Positions 9,637 through 19,985 are shown, counted from the stretch's first letter. The stretch: 64,000 nucleotides of DNA from Pseudomonas putida (GCA_041879295.1 CP047152.1:2609501-2673500), one strand, 5' to 3'. Notes: generated from the sequence alone by a model not told the origin. Numbers and translations are program-made.

Positions 9637-9702
9637 GGCCGCTTCGCGGGTAAACCCGTTCCTACGGGATTTGCAGGCGCGGGTTTACCCGCGAAGAGGC
9701 CA
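9637..9702. repeat. long intergenic hairpin (REP-like)
   Basis: Arms of about 22 bases, GGCCGCTTCGCGGGTAAACC and its near-perfect complement, separated by about 20 bases. It is related to, but distinct from, the other REP hairpins of the window because it carries GGGTAAACCC. It lies between the RIO kinase gene and hemB and may also act as a terminator. Confidence 0.75.
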
Positions 9703-9817
9703 ACACAGGCAAACCCCGGGCGTTGCCATTGACGCAAGACACAATCTCGTCATTTAGCCTTTTCACTGGCGCGCGACAGGCATAAGGTATACGCCGTTCA
9801 AATTCCCTGGAGCTGTC

Positions 9818-10792
9818 ATGTCCAACCAATTCCCGTCCGTTCGTCCCCGCCGCCTGCGCCAGAACGAGTCCCTGCGCACGATCTTCCAGGAAACCGAGTT
9901 CCGCCTTGAAGACCTGATCCTGCCGATCTTCGTCGAAGAGGGCATCGATGATTTCGTGCCGATCACCAGCATGCCCGGTGTCAATCGTATCCCCGAGAAG
10001 CTGTTGGCCCAGGAAATCGAGCGCTATGCCCGCGCCGGTATCAAGTCGGTGATGACCTTTGGCGTATCGCACCACCTGGATGCCGATGGCAGCGACACCT
10101 GGAACGAAAACGGCCTGGTTGCGCGCATGTCGCGTATCTGCAAGGACACCGTGCCGGAAATGGTGGTGATGTCCGACACCTGCTTCTGCGAATACACCAG
10201 CCACGGCCACTGCGGCGTGCTGCATGACCATGGCGTGGACAACGACGCCACCCTGGCCAACCTGGGCAAGCAGGCTGTCATCGCCGCCGCTGCCGGTGCC
10301 GACTTCATTGCCCCTTCGGCGGCGATGGACGGCCAGGTGCAGGCAATCCGCAGCGCCCTGGACGGTGCCGGTTTCCACGACACCGCGATCATGGCCTACT
10401 CCACCAAGTTCGCCTCGTCGTTGTATGGCCCGTTCCGTGAGGCCGGTGGCACCGCCCTGAAGGGCGACCGCAAAAGCTACCAGATGAACCCGATGAACCG
10501 CCGCGAAGCGGTGCGCGAGTCGCTGCTCGACGAGCAGGAAGGGGCGGACGTGCTGATGGTCAAGCCGGCCGGTGCCTACCTTGATGTGATCGCCGACATC
10601 CGCGCCGCTTCGCGCCTGCCACTGGCGGCGTACCAGGTGAGCGGCGAGTATGCGATGATCAAGTTCGGCGGCCTGGCCGGTGCCATCGACGAAGGCCGGG
10701 TGGTGCGCGAAAGCATTGGCGCAATCAAGCGTGCCGGTGCCGACCTGATCCTGACCTACTTCGCCATGGACCTGGCGCGCGAAGGTATCTGA
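9818..10792 (+). CDS. hemB: delta-aminolevulinic acid dehydratase (porphobilinogen synthase), zinc type
   Basis: 324 residues. It condenses two 5-aminolevulinate molecules to porphobilinogen in haem synthesis. The Schiff-base lysines K197 (YSTKFASS) and K249 (LMVKPAGAY) are present. The metal site is [14 protein letters not shown] with C122, C124 and C132, the zinc-binding cysteine triad of enterobacterial HemB; the well-known P. aeruginosa enzyme instead has a cysteine-poor, Mg-dependent site. The whole sequence is strikingly E. coli-like. An additional Mg-type copy elsewhere in the genome is therefore possible. It is transcribed alone and ended by a strong hairpin. Confidence 0.96.
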   Translation: MSNQFPSVRPRRLRQNESLRTIFQETEFRLEDLILPIFVEEGIDDFVPITSMPGVNRIPEKLLAQEIERYARAGIKSVMTFGVSHHLDADGSDTWNENGLVARMSRICKDTVPEMVVMSDTCFCEYTSHGHCGVLHDHGVDNDATLANLGKQAVIAAAAGADFIAPSAAMDGQVQAIRSALDGAGFHDTAIMAYSTKFASSLYGPFREAGGTALKGDRKSYQMNPMNRREAVRESLLDEQEGADVLMVKPAGAYLDVIADIRAASRLPLAAYQVSGEYAMIKFGGLAGAIDEGRVVRESIGAIKRAGADLILTYFAMDLAREGI

Positions 10793-10810
10793 AGCCAGGC
10801 CTTCGGCATG

Positions 10811-10840
10811 AAAGCCGCTGCCATTGCAGCGGCTTTTCTT
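10811..10840 (+). terminator. rho-independent terminator after hemB
   Basis: Ten-base perfect stem AAAGCCGCTG/CAGCGGCTTT around a six-base loop, ending in TTTTCTTT. Confidence 0.88.
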
Positions 10841-10950
10841 TGGGCGCCGTTTGGTGGTGCCGCAAACGCACAAAAAAACAGTAAGCGCTGAATTATTTAG
10901 TGTCCTGTTGTATCTGATCCCTTAGAGCATTCATCGACAGGGATACGGGT

Positions 10951-12453
10951 ATGAAACCTCGCAAGAAAAGCGTCCAGCCAATCGGCCTGAAGGACATCAC
11001 CATCGTCGACGACGCCAAGATGAAGAAGGCGATCACAGCCGCCGCGCTGGGCAACGCCATGGAGTGGTTCGACTTTGGTGTATACGGCTTCGTCGCTTAT
11101 GCCTTGGGCAAGGTGTTCTTCCCCAACGCCGACCCCGGCGTGCAAATGATCGCGGCCCTGGCCACCTTCTCGGTGCCGTTCCTGATCCGGCCTCTTGGCG
11201 GGCTGTTCTTCGGTGCCTTGGGCGACAGGTTCGGGCGGCAGAAAATCCTCGCCGCGACCATCGTGATCATGTCCCTCAGCACCTTCGCCATCGGCCTGAT
11301 ACCGTCCTACGCGAGCATTGGTATCTGGGCGCCGATCCTGTTGTTGCTGGCCAAGATGGCCCAAGGCTTTTCGGTGGGCGGTGAATACACCGGCGCCTCA
11401 ATCTTCGTTGCCGAGTACGCACCTGACCGCAAGCGCGGTTTTCTCGGCAGCTGGCTGGATTTCGGTTCGATTGCCGGCTTTGTGCTGGGCGCAGGGGTGG
11501 TGGTGCTCATTTCCACGGTGCTGGGTGAAGAACAGTTCCTCGAATGGGGCTGGCGCCTGCCGTTCTTCCTAGCCCTGCCATTGGGCATCATCGGCCTCTA
11601 CCTGCGCCATGCACTGGAAGAAACACCTGCGTTCCAGCAGCACGTCGACAAGCTGGAGCAGGGCGATCGTGAAGGCCTGGCCTCCGGGCCCAAGGTGTCG
11701 TTCAAGGAAGTGGCCACCCAGCACTGGCGCAGCCTGGTGACCTGCATCGGCGTGGTGATTGCCACCAACGTCACCTACTACATGCTGCTTACCTACATGC
11801 CAAGCTACCTGTCGCACAACCTGCACTACAGCGAAGACCATGGCGTGCTGATCATCATCGCGATCATGGTCGGCATGCTGTTCGTGCAGCCGATGATCGG
11901 CCTGCTCAGCGACAAGTTCGGCCGACGGCCGTTCATCATCGTCGGCAGTGTCGGCCTGTTGGCCTTGGCCATTCCGGCGTTCATGCTGATCAACAGTGGT
12001 GTGCTCGGGCTTATTTTCGCCGGCCTGCTGATCATTGCCGTGCTGCTGAATTTCTTCATCGGCGTGATGGCCTCGACGCTGCCGGCCATGTTCCCCACGC
12101 ACATCCGCTACAGTGCCCTGGCCAGCGCCTTCAACATCTCGGTGCTGATCGCCGGCCTTACCCCGACCCTCGCTGCGTGGCTGGTGGAGAGTACAGGCGA
12201 CCTGTTCATGCCGGCCTATTACCTGATGGTGATCGCCGCTGTCGGGCTGGTCACCGGCCTGACCATGAAGGAAACTGCCAACAAGCCCCTGCGCGGCGCG
12301 GCACCCGCGGCATCGGACATCGAAGAGGCGCGTGAACTGCTGCAGGAGCACCACGACAACATCGAGCAGAAAATCGAGGACATCGATGCGCAGATCGCCG
12401 AGCTGGAAGCCAAACGCGAGAAACTGGCCCTGCAGCACCCGCGTATCGAATGA
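10951..12453 (+). CDS. proP: ProP-type osmolyte/proton symporter (MFS)
   Basis: 500 residues, twelve membrane segments. The metabolite:H+ symporter signature (NAMEWFDFGVYGFVAYALGKVFFP, then RPLGGLFFGALGDRFGRQK) is clear. The C-terminal tail (residues about 450-500, IEEARELLQEHHDNIEQKIEDIDAQIAELEAKREK) is a heptad-like coiled coil, a feature of ProP that tunes the osmotic activation threshold. It should take up proline, glycine betaine or related solutes under hyperosmotic stress. The gene abuts the convergent DUF1275 gene with no spacer. Confidence 0.9.
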   Translation: MKPRKKSVQPIGLKDITIVDDAKMKKAITAAALGNAMEWFDFGVYGFVAYALGKVFFPNADPGVQMIAALATFSVPFLIRPLGGLFFGALGDRFGRQKILAATIVIMSLSTFAIGLIPSYASIGIWAPILLLLAKMAQGFSVGGEYTGASIFVAEYAPDRKRGFLGSWLDFGSIAGFVLGAGVVVLISTVLGEEQFLEWGWRLPFFLALPLGIIGLYLRHALEETPAFQQHVDKLEQGDREGLASGPKVSFKEVATQHWRSLVTCIGVVIATNVTYYMLLTYMPSYLSHNLHYSEDHGVLIIIAIMVGMLFVQPMIGLLSDKFGRRPFIIVGSVGLLALAIPAFMLINSGVLGLIFAGLLIIAVLLNFFIGVMASTLPAMFPTHIRYSALASAFNISVLIAGLTPTLAAWLVESTGDLFMPAYYLMVIAAVGLVTGLTMKETANKPLRGAAPAASDIEEARELLQEHHDNIEQKIEDIDAQIAELEAKREKLALQHPRIE

Positions 12454-13155
12454 TCAGCGCGGCATGTAGCCACGCTGCCAGGACCGCGGGATGAACCGCG
12501 ATACCAGCGCCAGCACGCAGGCCAGCGCGCAGCTGCCGGCCAGCGCCTGCAGGCCCAGGTGTTGTTGCAACCAGGCGCCGAGTGCGGCGCCCAGCAGCAT
12601 GCCTGCCCAAGGCACCAACTGCACCCGCCAGCCATTGCGCCGCTCGCCCAGCAGCCAGCGCCCCAGGCCGCGGCCGAAACGCGAAAGGGCGCCAGTCACG
12701 TAAGTCAGGCCGATGGGCAGGCCATTCACCTGTTCGACTACGGCATTGATCATGCCCATGGCCAGCGTGGCGGCTAACAGTGCGGGGAAGGTGGCTGGTA
12801 ACGGCCACGCTGCCGCGAAAGCCAGCAGTGCGGCAACCACCAGCAGCACCGGCCAGGCTCGACGGCGCAATCCGTGAGCCAGGAGCACGCCCAGCGCATT
12901 GCCCGCGACAAAGCCCAGTACGGCGCCACTGAGGCGCAGTACCAGGGCCAGGTCTGCTTCACTGATGGCCACCGCCAGGCGTGTGGTGTTGCCACTCATG
13001 AACGAGACGAAATCGCCCAGTGCCAGCAAGCCGATGGCATCGGTCATGCCGGCCAGCACCGACAGGGCGGCGACCAGGCCGAGGCCGACGCGACCACGCA
13101 TTACCTGCAGGCGCAAACGCCTGGCTGTGCGCGCGGGGAGGGCGTTAGGGAGCAT
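12454..13155 (-). CDS. DUF1275 (YoaK-type) membrane protein
   Basis: 233 residues with six or seven hydrophobic segments. The family motif DFVSFMSGNTTRL (around residue 50) and the later NAVVEQVNGLPIGLTYVTGALSRFGRGLG mark it as DUF1275. The family's function is unknown. Its stop directly abuts the proP stop, so the two genes are convergent without any intergenic terminator, and ribE lies 9 bases upstream in the same direction, suggesting co-transcription. Confidence 0.85.
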   Translation of the reverse strand: MLPNALPARTARRLRLQVMRGRVGLGLVAALSVLAGMTDAIGLLALGDFVSFMSGNTTRLAVAISEADLALVLRLSGAVLGFVAGNALGVLLAHGLRRRAWPVLLVVAALLAFAAAWPLPATFPALLAATLAMGMINAVVEQVNGLPIGLTYVTGALSRFGRGLGRWLLGERRNGWRVQLVPWAGMLLGAALGAWLQQHLGLQALAGSCALACVLALVSRFIPRSWQRGYMPR

Positions 13156-13164
13156 GCGCAGGCC

Positions 13165-13794
13165 TCAGGGCAGCAGGTTTTCGCGGGCCAGGGTACCTTT
13201 GATGGTGCGCTCCACCACGTCGACCAGCACCATGGTCTGGTGGTCGACCTCGATATTGAGCAGCTCACCGGCACGGTAGCTGGCGAAGGTGGTCTGGCGC
13301 AGGGTTTCCGGGATCAAATTGATAGTGATCACGTTGTCCTCCACGTCAGCGACCGTCAGGCTGCAGCCATTGACCCCGATGAAACCGCGGGGAAACACGT
13401 ACTTGCCCCATTGCGGCGGCATGCGGAACTTGATGAAGGCGCCGGTTTCCTTGATCGACAGCTCGACGATTTCGGCGGTGGTGGCGATGTGGCCGGCCAT
13501 CAGGTGACCGCCGACTTCGGCGTTCATCTTCGCTGAACGTTCGATGTTCACGTGCTGGCCGGGCTTGAAGTTGCGCAGATTGGTGCGCTCGAGGGTAGCG
13601 GTCATGGCGTCGAACCTGACTTGGCTGCCGTCGATTTCGGTCACGGACAGGCAGGTACCTTCGACACTGACGCTGGCACCGATTTTCAGCTCGTCGAGCA
13701 ATTCCGGGGTGAGGTCGATGGTGAACTGGTTGTGGCCCGGATAGGTGGTCACATCAAGCAGAGGGCGGACGGCCTGGACGATGCCGGTGTACAT
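13165..13794 (-). CDS. ribE: riboflavin synthase alpha chain
   Basis: 209 residues from ATG 13794, which has AGGAG seven bases before it; an in-frame ATG at 13812 would add six residues before the conserved MYTGIV start. Two lumazine-binding repeats are visible: the first with VEGTCLSVTEI and GGHLMAGHI, the second with INGVNGCSLTVADV-like and ETLRQTTF. It dismutates two 6,7-dimethyl-8-ribityllumazine molecules to riboflavin. No other rib gene is adjacent and I saw no FMN riboswitch upstream, so this may be a second, stand-alone copy. Confidence 0.93.
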   Translation of the reverse strand: MYTGIVQAVRPLLDVTTYPGHNQFTIDLTPELLDELKIGASVSVEGTCLSVTEIDGSQVRFDAMTATLERTNLRNFKPGQHVNIERSAKMNAEVGGHLMAGHIATTAEIVELSIKETGAFIKFRMPPQWGKYVFPRGFIGVNGCSLTVADVEDNVITINLIPETLRQTTFASYRAGELLNIEVDHQTMVLVDVVERTIKGTLARENLLP

Positions 13795-13861
13795 GGTGTT
13801 GCTCCTGGGCACGGAAAAGAAAACTTCCGAACGCTATGCCCGTAGCGCAGTAAATGCAAGA

Positions 13862-13885
13862 CCGGCTTCTTGGTTGGCAAGCCGG
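13862..13885. repeat. short inverted repeat in ribE/treS gap
   Basis: CCGGCTT/AAGCCGG arms around a ten-base loop, with a further related gaagccggtttgcc at about 13935. It looks like a degenerate REP-type hairpin. Confidence 0.4.
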
Positions 13886-13966
13886 CTTGCAGGTCTGGCG
13901 CCAGCGTTGGGCAGGCGGCGTGCTTGTGGGCGAAGCCGGTTTGCCGACGGCAGGGCCACACCAGAT

Positions 13967-16033
13967 TCAAACATGCCCGCTGCTGTTGACGATCCGCAGG
14001 CACAGTGCCTCGTACGGGTCCAGGTTCACCATCAGGCGCCCGTCCTCGGTCAAATCGCCTTCAACCGTCTCGTTGATCATGTCGACCACCGGCCCAGGTG
14101 TGAACCCCGTCAACAGCAGTTCCTCGGCAATCGCGTCCTGGCCGAAGTTCAGCGCACTGATCTGGATACCACGCCCGGCTGGCAGCTCATGCACCATCAC
14201 CAGCAGCCCCGGGCTGCTCACCTCAGGTACCAGCACCTGACGGCTGGTAGCGATGCCGTAAGCCTGGCGCACAGCCAGCAGTTTCTTCACCTTGCAGGCA
14301 AATGAATCACCCTCGTCCAGCTGGCTGTCGAGGCTGCCGTACAGCGCCCTGGCGCGCGGCATGCCACGCACTGAAGCCTCTGCCTGCGGGTCGAGCCCGG
14401 CGAGGTCATAGCCGCCCCGGTGAATCCATCGGGTATCGCCATCGAGCATGCGTTCGGCAACCGCTTCGGCGGGCAGGGGCAGGGCGCCGACCAGATCCCA
14501 ACCGGACAAGGCGACTACCCCCGGCTGCATGGCGTTGTACATGACCAGCAGCAGGTGCACCTTCTTGATCAATTCGATATCCGCTGCGCCAATCTGTTCG
14601 AGGTCGCGAATACCCAGTGCAGCGGCGATCAGGCTGGCGGTGGTGCAGGCAATGCCGTTGGTCACGAAACGCAGGTTGTACGGGGCATGCTCTCCCGACA
14701 GCCGTTCGTAGATCTCTTCGCGGATATGTTCGCGCAGGATGCTGCCAGGCAGGGTCTGGCCTTTGTACAGGTACATGTCGTGCGCGTGCAGTGTCCAGAA
14801 GTGCACCAGCTCCACGGTCAGTTCGTCATGGTTTTGCAAGGCATGGATCAGCGAGGCCGGGTCGATGCCGAAGGCGTGCATCTCCTTGAGCATCAGGCGC
14901 AGGAACTCGGTGTCGCCGGTCAGCAGCGCATGCTGGTAGGCCGGCCGGGTAATGAAATCGTAGGACAGGTCGGCACCGCCCCTGGACATCTGCGCAATGT
15001 CATCGAGGGTCAGGTTCAGCTCCTGGAAGCTGAAACCGCCGGCCTTGCGGATCATGCCGCCGATCAACTGGTTGCCGACGATCGACAGCGGGTGGCTTTC
15101 CGACCAGGCGGTGCCGCTGGCGCGGGTTTCCACGCCGAGAAAGCCGTTGGCGTCCAGGCGCAGGCCGCGGGCACCGAGGCAGTCCAGGGCGTGCAACGCA
15201 TCACCAATGATCATTTGTTGGGCGGCGAAGGTCGGGTCCAGCCAGTTCAGCGACGGCTGGCCCTCTTTGAAGTAGTGCAGGTACACCCAGCGGCGGGTCT
15301 TGCCGTCCACGCCCGTGACCGGTGGCGTGGCGCTCCAGTCGGTTTCCTTCACGCCCGGCTCGAAGAAGATCACCCGTTGCAGCTGGCCAACGATGTAATG
15401 GCGCGCCTTCAGCTCGTCACACTGCGCGGGCAGCAGGTTGACCGCATCGCGTCCGGCGGGCACCTCGGGCAGCAGCGGCCAGTCTTCTTCGCGGATCTCG
15501 ACCATGTGGTACAGCCCAGGGTAAGGGCCATGGGCGATCTCGGCCAGGCGGAAGTCGGCGCCCTTGCCGGTGTGCGAGGGGATCAGGTCGTCGATGGTCA
15601 CGGCATTGTGCGCTGCGGCCATGCGGCTCATCTGGATCAGCTCCTGCTCGCTGCCGTACAGCGGGTCGATGTCGAAGCTGATGCGGTCGAAGTTGCCGTC
15701 CACGCTGGGGGTAAGCTCGCGGCCGCGAATGCCGCCGGACAGCTTGATCGGGCCGGTGTGCAGGCCCTGCACGCCGATTTCTGACAGGCGCTTCCACAAT
15801 GCTTCGTGGGCCAGGGCACCGAGCACCGAGCAGCCCTCAGGGGCGATGATGGCGTCGGGGTAGACGGTGAGCCACACCGAGGCGATTTCCGTGGCGCGGC
15901 GGGGCTGGGCCTCGGCGTAGGGTTGTTGCCACAGGCGCGACTGGCCTGAGTACAGGCTGGCGCGGTCCTGGGAGGCCTTGAGCATGGCGCGGTCTTCGAG
16001 CCATTTGACGTATGACGGGTCAGGCTGGGTCAT
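13967..16033 (-). CDS. treS: GH13 trehalose synthase-like enzyme (maltose alpha-D-glucosyltransferase)
   Basis: 688 residues. The four GH13 regions are visible: I with DDLIPSHTG (about 148-156), II with RLDANGFLG and nucleophile D294, III with FSFQELN and acid/base E338, IV with ALQNHDEL and D403. The length and overall make-up fit the single-domain trehalose synthase described from P. stutzeri CJ38 rather than the TreS-maltokinase fusion; this comparison is from memory. The likely reaction is maltose/trehalose interconversion, relevant to osmoprotection. It is isolated, with REP hairpins behind the upstream LysR gene, so no pathway partner is visible. Sucrose-phosphorylase-like activity cannot be excluded. 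Confidence 0.75.
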   Translation of the reverse strand: MTQPDPSYVKWLEDRAMLKASQDRASLYSGQSRLWQQPYAEAQPRRATEIASVWLTVYPDAIIAPEGCSVLGALAHEALWKRLSEIGVQGLHTGPIKLSGGIRGRELTPSVDGNFDRISFDIDPLYGSEQELIQMSRMAAAHNAVTIDDLIPSHTGKGADFRLAEIAHGPYPGLYHMVEIREEDWPLLPEVPAGRDAVNLLPAQCDELKARHYIVGQLQRVIFFEPGVKETDWSATPPVTGVDGKTRRWVYLHYFKEGQPSLNWLDPTFAAQQMIIGDALHALDCLGARGLRLDANGFLGVETRASGTAWSESHPLSIVGNQLIGGMIRKAGGFSFQELNLTLDDIAQMSRGGADLSYDFITRPAYQHALLTGDTEFLRLMLKEMHAFGIDPASLIHALQNHDELTVELVHFWTLHAHDMYLYKGQTLPGSILREHIREEIYERLSGEHAPYNLRFVTNGIACTTASLIAAALGIRDLEQIGAADIELIKKVHLLLVMYNAMQPGVVALSGWDLVGALPLPAEAVAERMLDGDTRWIHRGGYDLAGLDPQAEASVRGMPRARALYGSLDSQLDEGDSFACKVKKLLAVRQAYGIATSRQVLVPEVSSPGLLVMVHELPAGRGIQISALNFGQDAIAEELLLTGFTPGPVVDMINETVEGDLTEDGRLMVNLDPYEALCLRIVNSSGHV

Positions 16034-16118
16034 TTCGCGTCCTCTTTGCGTGTCGGCACCGGCTCAGATTATGACGGCATTGCGGCCTGAACGTTCGGAT
16101 CGAGATGGGGGGTTGGTT

Positions 16119-16206
16119 CCTTCGCGGGCTTGCCCGCTCTCACAGGCTCCCATACCGCTGAAGATTTGCGCTGCACCTGTGGGAGCGGGCGCGCCCGCGA
16201 AGAGGC
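16119..16206. repeat. inverted pair of REP elements
   Basis: ccttcgcgggcttgcccgct at 16119 on and its inverted counterpart gggagcgggcgcgcccgcga ending about 16206. It lies between the treS start and the LysR stop. Confidence 0.8.
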
Positions 16207-16225
16207 CGGGCCTGCAAAGGCAGGC

Positions 16226-17143
16226 TCAGCGCCGGGCCGACAACTGCTGCGGCGCCAGAAACGCATCATGGAAGTAATTGCGCACCGCCTGCATCGCCGG
16301 GCTGAATGCCCGTTCCCGGTGCCAGGCCAACCCTACGCTCATTGGCGTCACCGGGTCGCTGATGGTCACCGTCTCGATGCGCTTGCCCTCCAGCGACCAC
16401 GGCCGGTGCACCAGGTCCGACAGGATTGCCACGCCACTGCCATTGGCCACCATGCTGCGCACGGCCTCCACCGAGCTGGTACGCACCCTTACGCCCGGCC
16501 GCTGCCCGGCCTGCTCCCAGTAACGCATGGCACTTTGCTCGGCTTCATCCACGGTCAACAGGATGAACGGCTCACAGGCCACATCGGCCAGGCTCACCGC
16601 CGAGCGTTCGCACAGCGGGTGGTGTGCGGGCAACCACAGCCGGCGCTCGGAGTTGAACAGGGTTTCTGAGACGATGTCGGGGTGGGTGAGGTTGGCGGTG
16701 AGCACCACCGCCATGTCGAAACGCCCCTCCAGCAGCCCTTGTTCGATGGCGCTGCGCTCCTGCTCGTACAGCTCCAGGGTCACCCCCGGATGCCAGTGCT
16801 CCAGGCGTTGCAGGTGGTGCGGCAGGAAGTAGCCGATCACCGTGTAACTTGCCGCCAGGCGTAACAGGCCACTGGCGCGCACGTCCGGAAGCGGGCTGTT
16901 CAACGCGTCGTCGACACTGCGCAGGATGACGTAGGCACGGTTCAAAAAGTGCCGGCCGGCCTCGGTCAGGCTCATGCCTTGGGCCGAGCGCTGGAACAAC
17001 AGCACACCGAGCATCGCTTCCAGCTCCTTGATGGCCGTGGTCACTGCCGACTGGGAGATGTTCAGGTGGATCGCCGCTTGGGAGATCTGGCCGATTTCAG
17101 CGGTGGCAACGAAGTAGCGGACCTGGCGCAGGGTGAGTGACAC
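16226..17143 (-). CDS. LysR-family regulator divergent from pxpABC
   Basis: 305 residues from the GTG at 17143, which has GGGAG eight bases before it; the frame also allows a GTG at 17179 without a good ribosome site. The N-terminal LysR helix-turn-helix (RQVRYFVATAEIGQISQAAIHLNISQSAVTTAIKELE) and the C-terminal substrate-binding domain are complete. It is divergent from the 5-oxoprolinase genes with about 120 bases between, the normal arrangement for a LysR activator of the neighbouring operon. The effector, perhaps 5-oxoproline, is inferred only from position. Confidence 0.88.
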   Translation of the reverse strand: MSLTLRQVRYFVATAEIGQISQAAIHLNISQSAVTTAIKELEAMLGVLLFQRSAQGMSLTEAGRHFLNRAYVILRSVDDALNSPLPDVRASGLLRLAASYTVIGYFLPHHLQRLEHWHPGVTLELYEQERSAIEQGLLEGRFDMAVVLTANLTHPDIVSETLFNSERRLWLPAHHPLCERSAVSLADVACEPFILLTVDEAEQSAMRYWEQAGQRPGVRVRTSSVEAVRSMVANGSGVAILSDLVHRPWSLEGKRIETVTISDPVTPMSVGLAWHRERAFSPAMQAVRNYFHDAFLAPQQLSARR

Positions 17144-17263
17144 GGTAGGCTCCCGGAGTATCTGATTTTCAGAAGACACCCCATCTGTTTATAGATCTTC
17201 CCAAGGGGGTGCGGAGAATCTAACGTGGCTTGCATGCAGTCACAAGTGCCAGGAGATGCCGTC

Positions 17264-18022
17264 ATGCAAGCAGTAGACTTCAACTCGGACATGGGCGAGG
17301 GCTTTGGCCCGTGGACCATTGGCGATGGCGTCGACAATGAGCTGATGGGGTACATCAGCAGCGCCAACATCGCCACTGGTTTCCATGCCGGTGACCCCGG
17401 CACCATGCGCCGCACCGTCGAGCGCGCCAAGGCGCTGGGCGTTGCGGTGGGTGCACACCCGGGGTTCCGTGACCTGGTCGGCTTTGGCCGCCGGCACATC
17501 AATGCACCGGCGCAGGAGCTGGTCGACGACATGCTCTACCAACTGGGCGCGCTGCGCGAAATAGCCCGTGCCCAGGGCGTGCGTCTGCAGCACATCAAAC
17601 CGCACGGGGCGTTGTACATGCACCTGGCGCGTGACGAAGAAGCCGCACATTTGCTGGTGGAAAACCTGCGGGTGATCGAGCCGGAACTGCTGCTGTTCTG
17701 CATGCCAGGTTCGGTGATCTGTCGCATTGCCCAGGCACTGGGCCAGCCGGTAGTTCGTGAGTTCTACGCCGACCGCGAGTACGACCTGAGCGGGTCGATC
17801 GTGTTTACCCGTAATGTGCGGGGCTACGAGCCCCAGGCGGTCGCTGAGCGGGTGCTGCGCGCTTGCCGCCAAGGCGTGGTGCGCACGGTCGAAGGCCAGG
17901 ACCTGGCCATCGAATTCGACTCCATCTGCCTGCACAGTGACACCCCGGGCGCGCTGGACCTGGTCGAGGCCACGCGCAAGGCCCTGGATACGGCTGGCAT
18001 CGTGGTGCGTGCACCGCGCTGA
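17264..18022 (+). CDS. pxpA: 5-oxoprolinase subunit A (LamB/YcsF family)
   Basis: 252 residues, the usual length. Family motifs [39 protein letters not shown] and [11 protein letters not shown] are present. With PxpB and PxpC it hydrolyses 5-oxo-L-proline to glutamate with ATP. The start ATG at 17264 has AGGAGA eight bases before it; an upstream ATG at 17225 would add 13 non-family residues. First gene of the pxpABC operon, 92 bases before pxpB. Confidence 0.93.
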   Translation: MQAVDFNSDMGEGFGPWTIGDGVDNELMGYISSANIATGFHAGDPGTMRRTVERAKALGVAVGAHPGFRDLVGFGRRHINAPAQELVDDMLYQLGALREIARAQGVRLQHIKPHGALYMHLARDEEAAHLLVENLRVIEPELLLFCMPGSVICRIAQALGQPVVREFYADREYDLSGSIVFTRNVRGYEPQAVAERVLRACRQGVVRTVEGQDLAIEFDSICLHSDTPGALDLVEATRKALDTAGIVVRAPR

Positions 18023-18114
18023 ACCCGTCAGGTATCCGGCAAACACACAAGCCGGAGCCCGTGCATTTTGTTTTCGCCTGCCTTTCTATAAAGATTCCAA
18101 GAAAAGGAACTGTC

Positions 18115-19002
18115 ATGGCCGAACCGCTTGCTACAACCCCGATTCGTTATAGCTTCGGCGCCGACGAGCACCTGTTTGCCGAAGTCAGCGAAAGCATGTC
18201 GCTGGAGGCCTTTTTCAAGGGTATGGCCGTCACCCGGGCGGTGGAGCGGCTGGCCCTGGATGGCGTGCTTGATGTATGCCTGGCCAACGCGTCTTTCCAG
18301 ATCCGCTTCGACCCGGACCGTATCGCCCCCGAGGCACTGCTTGAAGCCGTGCGCGGCGCCGAGGCGCAGGCGGTGGCCGAGCGTTCGTTGCAGACGCGGA
18401 TCATCGAGATCCCGGTGCTGTACAACGACCCCTGGACCCATGAAACCCTGATGCGCTTTCGGGATCGCCACCAGGACCCGACCAGCACAGACCTGGAGTA
18501 CGCCGCGCGCATCAACGGCCTGGCCGATGTCGAGGCATTCATCGCCGCCCACAGTGGCGCGCCATGGTTCGTGTCGATGGTGGGCTTTGTCGCCGGCCTG
18601 CCGTTCATGTTCCAGATGGTCGAGCGCGAGCGGCAGCTGCAGGTGCCCAAATACCTGCGCCCCCGTACCGACACGCCCAAGCTCACCCTGGGCCATGGCG
18701 GCTGCTTTGGTTGCATCTACTCGGTGCGCGGGGCTGGCGGCTACCAGATGTTCGGCGTCACCCCGGCACCGATCTACGACCCGCAACAGACCTTGAACTA
18801 CCTCAAGGAGCACATGGTGTTCTTCCGCCCGGGTGACATCGTGCAGTTCAAACCCATCGACCGCCGTGCCTATGACCAGGCGGTGGCGGATGTGGAGGAG
18901 GGCCGTTTTGACCTGCGCATTCGTCCCGTGGAGTTTTTCCTGGACGCCTTTCTCGCCGACCCGGTCGGCTACCCCAAATCGTTGCAGGAGGTGCTGGCAT
19001 GA
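18115..19002 (+). CDS. pxpB: 5-oxoprolinase subunit B (KipI/allophanate hydrolase subunit 1 family)
   Basis: 295 residues from ATG 18115 (SD AAAAGGAA). The family core WFVSMVGFVAGLPFMFQM and the segment LGHGGCFGCIYSVRGAGGYQMFGVTPAPIYDP are the carboxyltransferase C/D-domain features of KipI-type proteins. It is longer than classical PxpB (about 220) because of an N-terminal extension with ferredoxin-like character. The stop overlaps the pxpC start by ATGA, showing translational coupling; the two form the catalytic heteromer. Confidence 0.9.
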   Translation: MAEPLATTPIRYSFGADEHLFAEVSESMSLEAFFKGMAVTRAVERLALDGVLDVCLANASFQIRFDPDRIAPEALLEAVRGAEAQAVAERSLQTRIIEIPVLYNDPWTHETLMRFRDRHQDPTSTDLEYAARINGLADVEAFIAAHSGAPWFVSMVGFVAGLPFMFQMVERERQLQVPKYLRPRTDTPKLTLGHGGCFGCIYSVRGAGGYQMFGVTPAPIYDPQQTLNYLKEHMVFFRPGDIVQFKPIDRRAYDQAVADVEEGRFDLRIRPVEFFLDAFLADPVGYPKSLQEVLA

Positions 19003-19970
19003 TCAAGGTACTCAAACCGGGGCTGGCCACTTCTGTACAGGACCTGGGCCGCGAAGGTTACTACCACCTGGGTATCCCTCCGTCCGGCGCACTCGACCAG
19101 TACGCCTTGAGCGCAGCCAATCACCTGGTGGGCAACCCGGCCGGCGCTGCGGGCCTGGAGTGTGCACTGGTGGGGCCGGAGCTGGAGTTCCAGCAGGACG
19201 CACTGGTCGCTGTGTGCGGTGCGCAGATGCCAGCGTTGCTCGATGGCCGCGAGCAGCGCCCGGACACTGCGTTTGCCGTGCGGGCGGGGCAAGTGTTGCG
19301 TTTCGGGTTTCCAACAGCGGGCGCCCGGGCCTACCTGGCAGTGGCCGGAGGCATCGATGTGCCCGAGGTACTGGGTAGCCGGTCCACCTACGTGCTGGGC
19401 GCGTTGGGTGGCTTTCATGGGCGCAAACTGATGGCGGGCGACCTGCTGCCGGTGGGCGTGCCCAGCGGCAAGACCCGTGCCGGTGCAAGCTTGCCCATGG
19501 CCCTGCGTCAGGCCCTGGGGGGCGAGGTGGTGTTGCGGGTGGTGCCTGGGCTGTACTTCCACCGCCTGACCGAAGCTGCAGCGCAACGTTTCTTCACCGA
19601 CGCCTGGACGGTTGGCTCCGAAGCGGACCGTATCGGCTATCGCTACAAAGGCGGCAGCGCCTTGAGTTTCCAACCGCGCGAGCAGCCGTTCGGTGCGGGG
19701 TCGGACCCGTCCAATATCGTCGACAGCTGCTACCCGATCGGATCGATCCAGGTGCCGGCAGGGTTGGAACCGATCATCCTGCATCGCGATGCAGTGTCGG
19801 GGGGCGGCTACGCCATGATCGGCACGGTGATCAGTGCCGACCTCGACCTGATCGGGCAGATGCAGCCCAACCAGCAGGCGCGGTTCCTGCCGGTGAGCCT
19901 GGAGCAGGCACTGGAGGCGCGGCGTTCGTACAAAAAGAAGCTGGCCTGCCTGGCCAGGCTCTTCAGTTGA
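18999..19970 (+). CDS. pxpC: 5-oxoprolinase subunit C (KipA/allophanate hydrolase subunit 2 family)
   Basis: 323 residues. Starts with the characteristic MIKVLKPGLATSVQDLGREGYYHLGIPPSGALD, followed by ANHLVGNPAGAAGLECALVGPEL, the carboxyltransferase A/B domain of KipA proteins. Later GYRYKGG and the SVQVPAGLEPIIL-like region complete the fold. It partners PxpB. A hairpin behind it (19986-20037) separates it from the convergent DUF4130 gene. Confidence 0.92.
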   Translation: MIKVLKPGLATSVQDLGREGYYHLGIPPSGALDQYALSAANHLVGNPAGAAGLECALVGPELEFQQDALVAVCGAQMPALLDGREQRPDTAFAVRAGQVLRFGFPTAGARAYLAVAGGIDVPEVLGSRSTYVLGALGGFHGRKLMAGDLLPVGVPSGKTRAGASLPMALRQALGGEVVLRVVPGLYFHRLTEAAAQRFFTDAWTVGSEADRIGYRYKGGSALSFQPREQPFGAGSDPSNIVDSCYPIGSIQVPAGLEPIILHRDAVSGGGYAMIGTVISADLDLIGQMQPNQQARFLPVSLEQALEARRSYKKKLACLARLFS

Positions 19971-19985
19971 GCATGATGTTTTCGC

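Noticed and set aside
14420..15784. A 454-codon plus-strand frame opposite the GH13 gene
   Set aside because: The minus-strand GH13 protein has all catalytic motifs; the opposite frame is a composition artefact.
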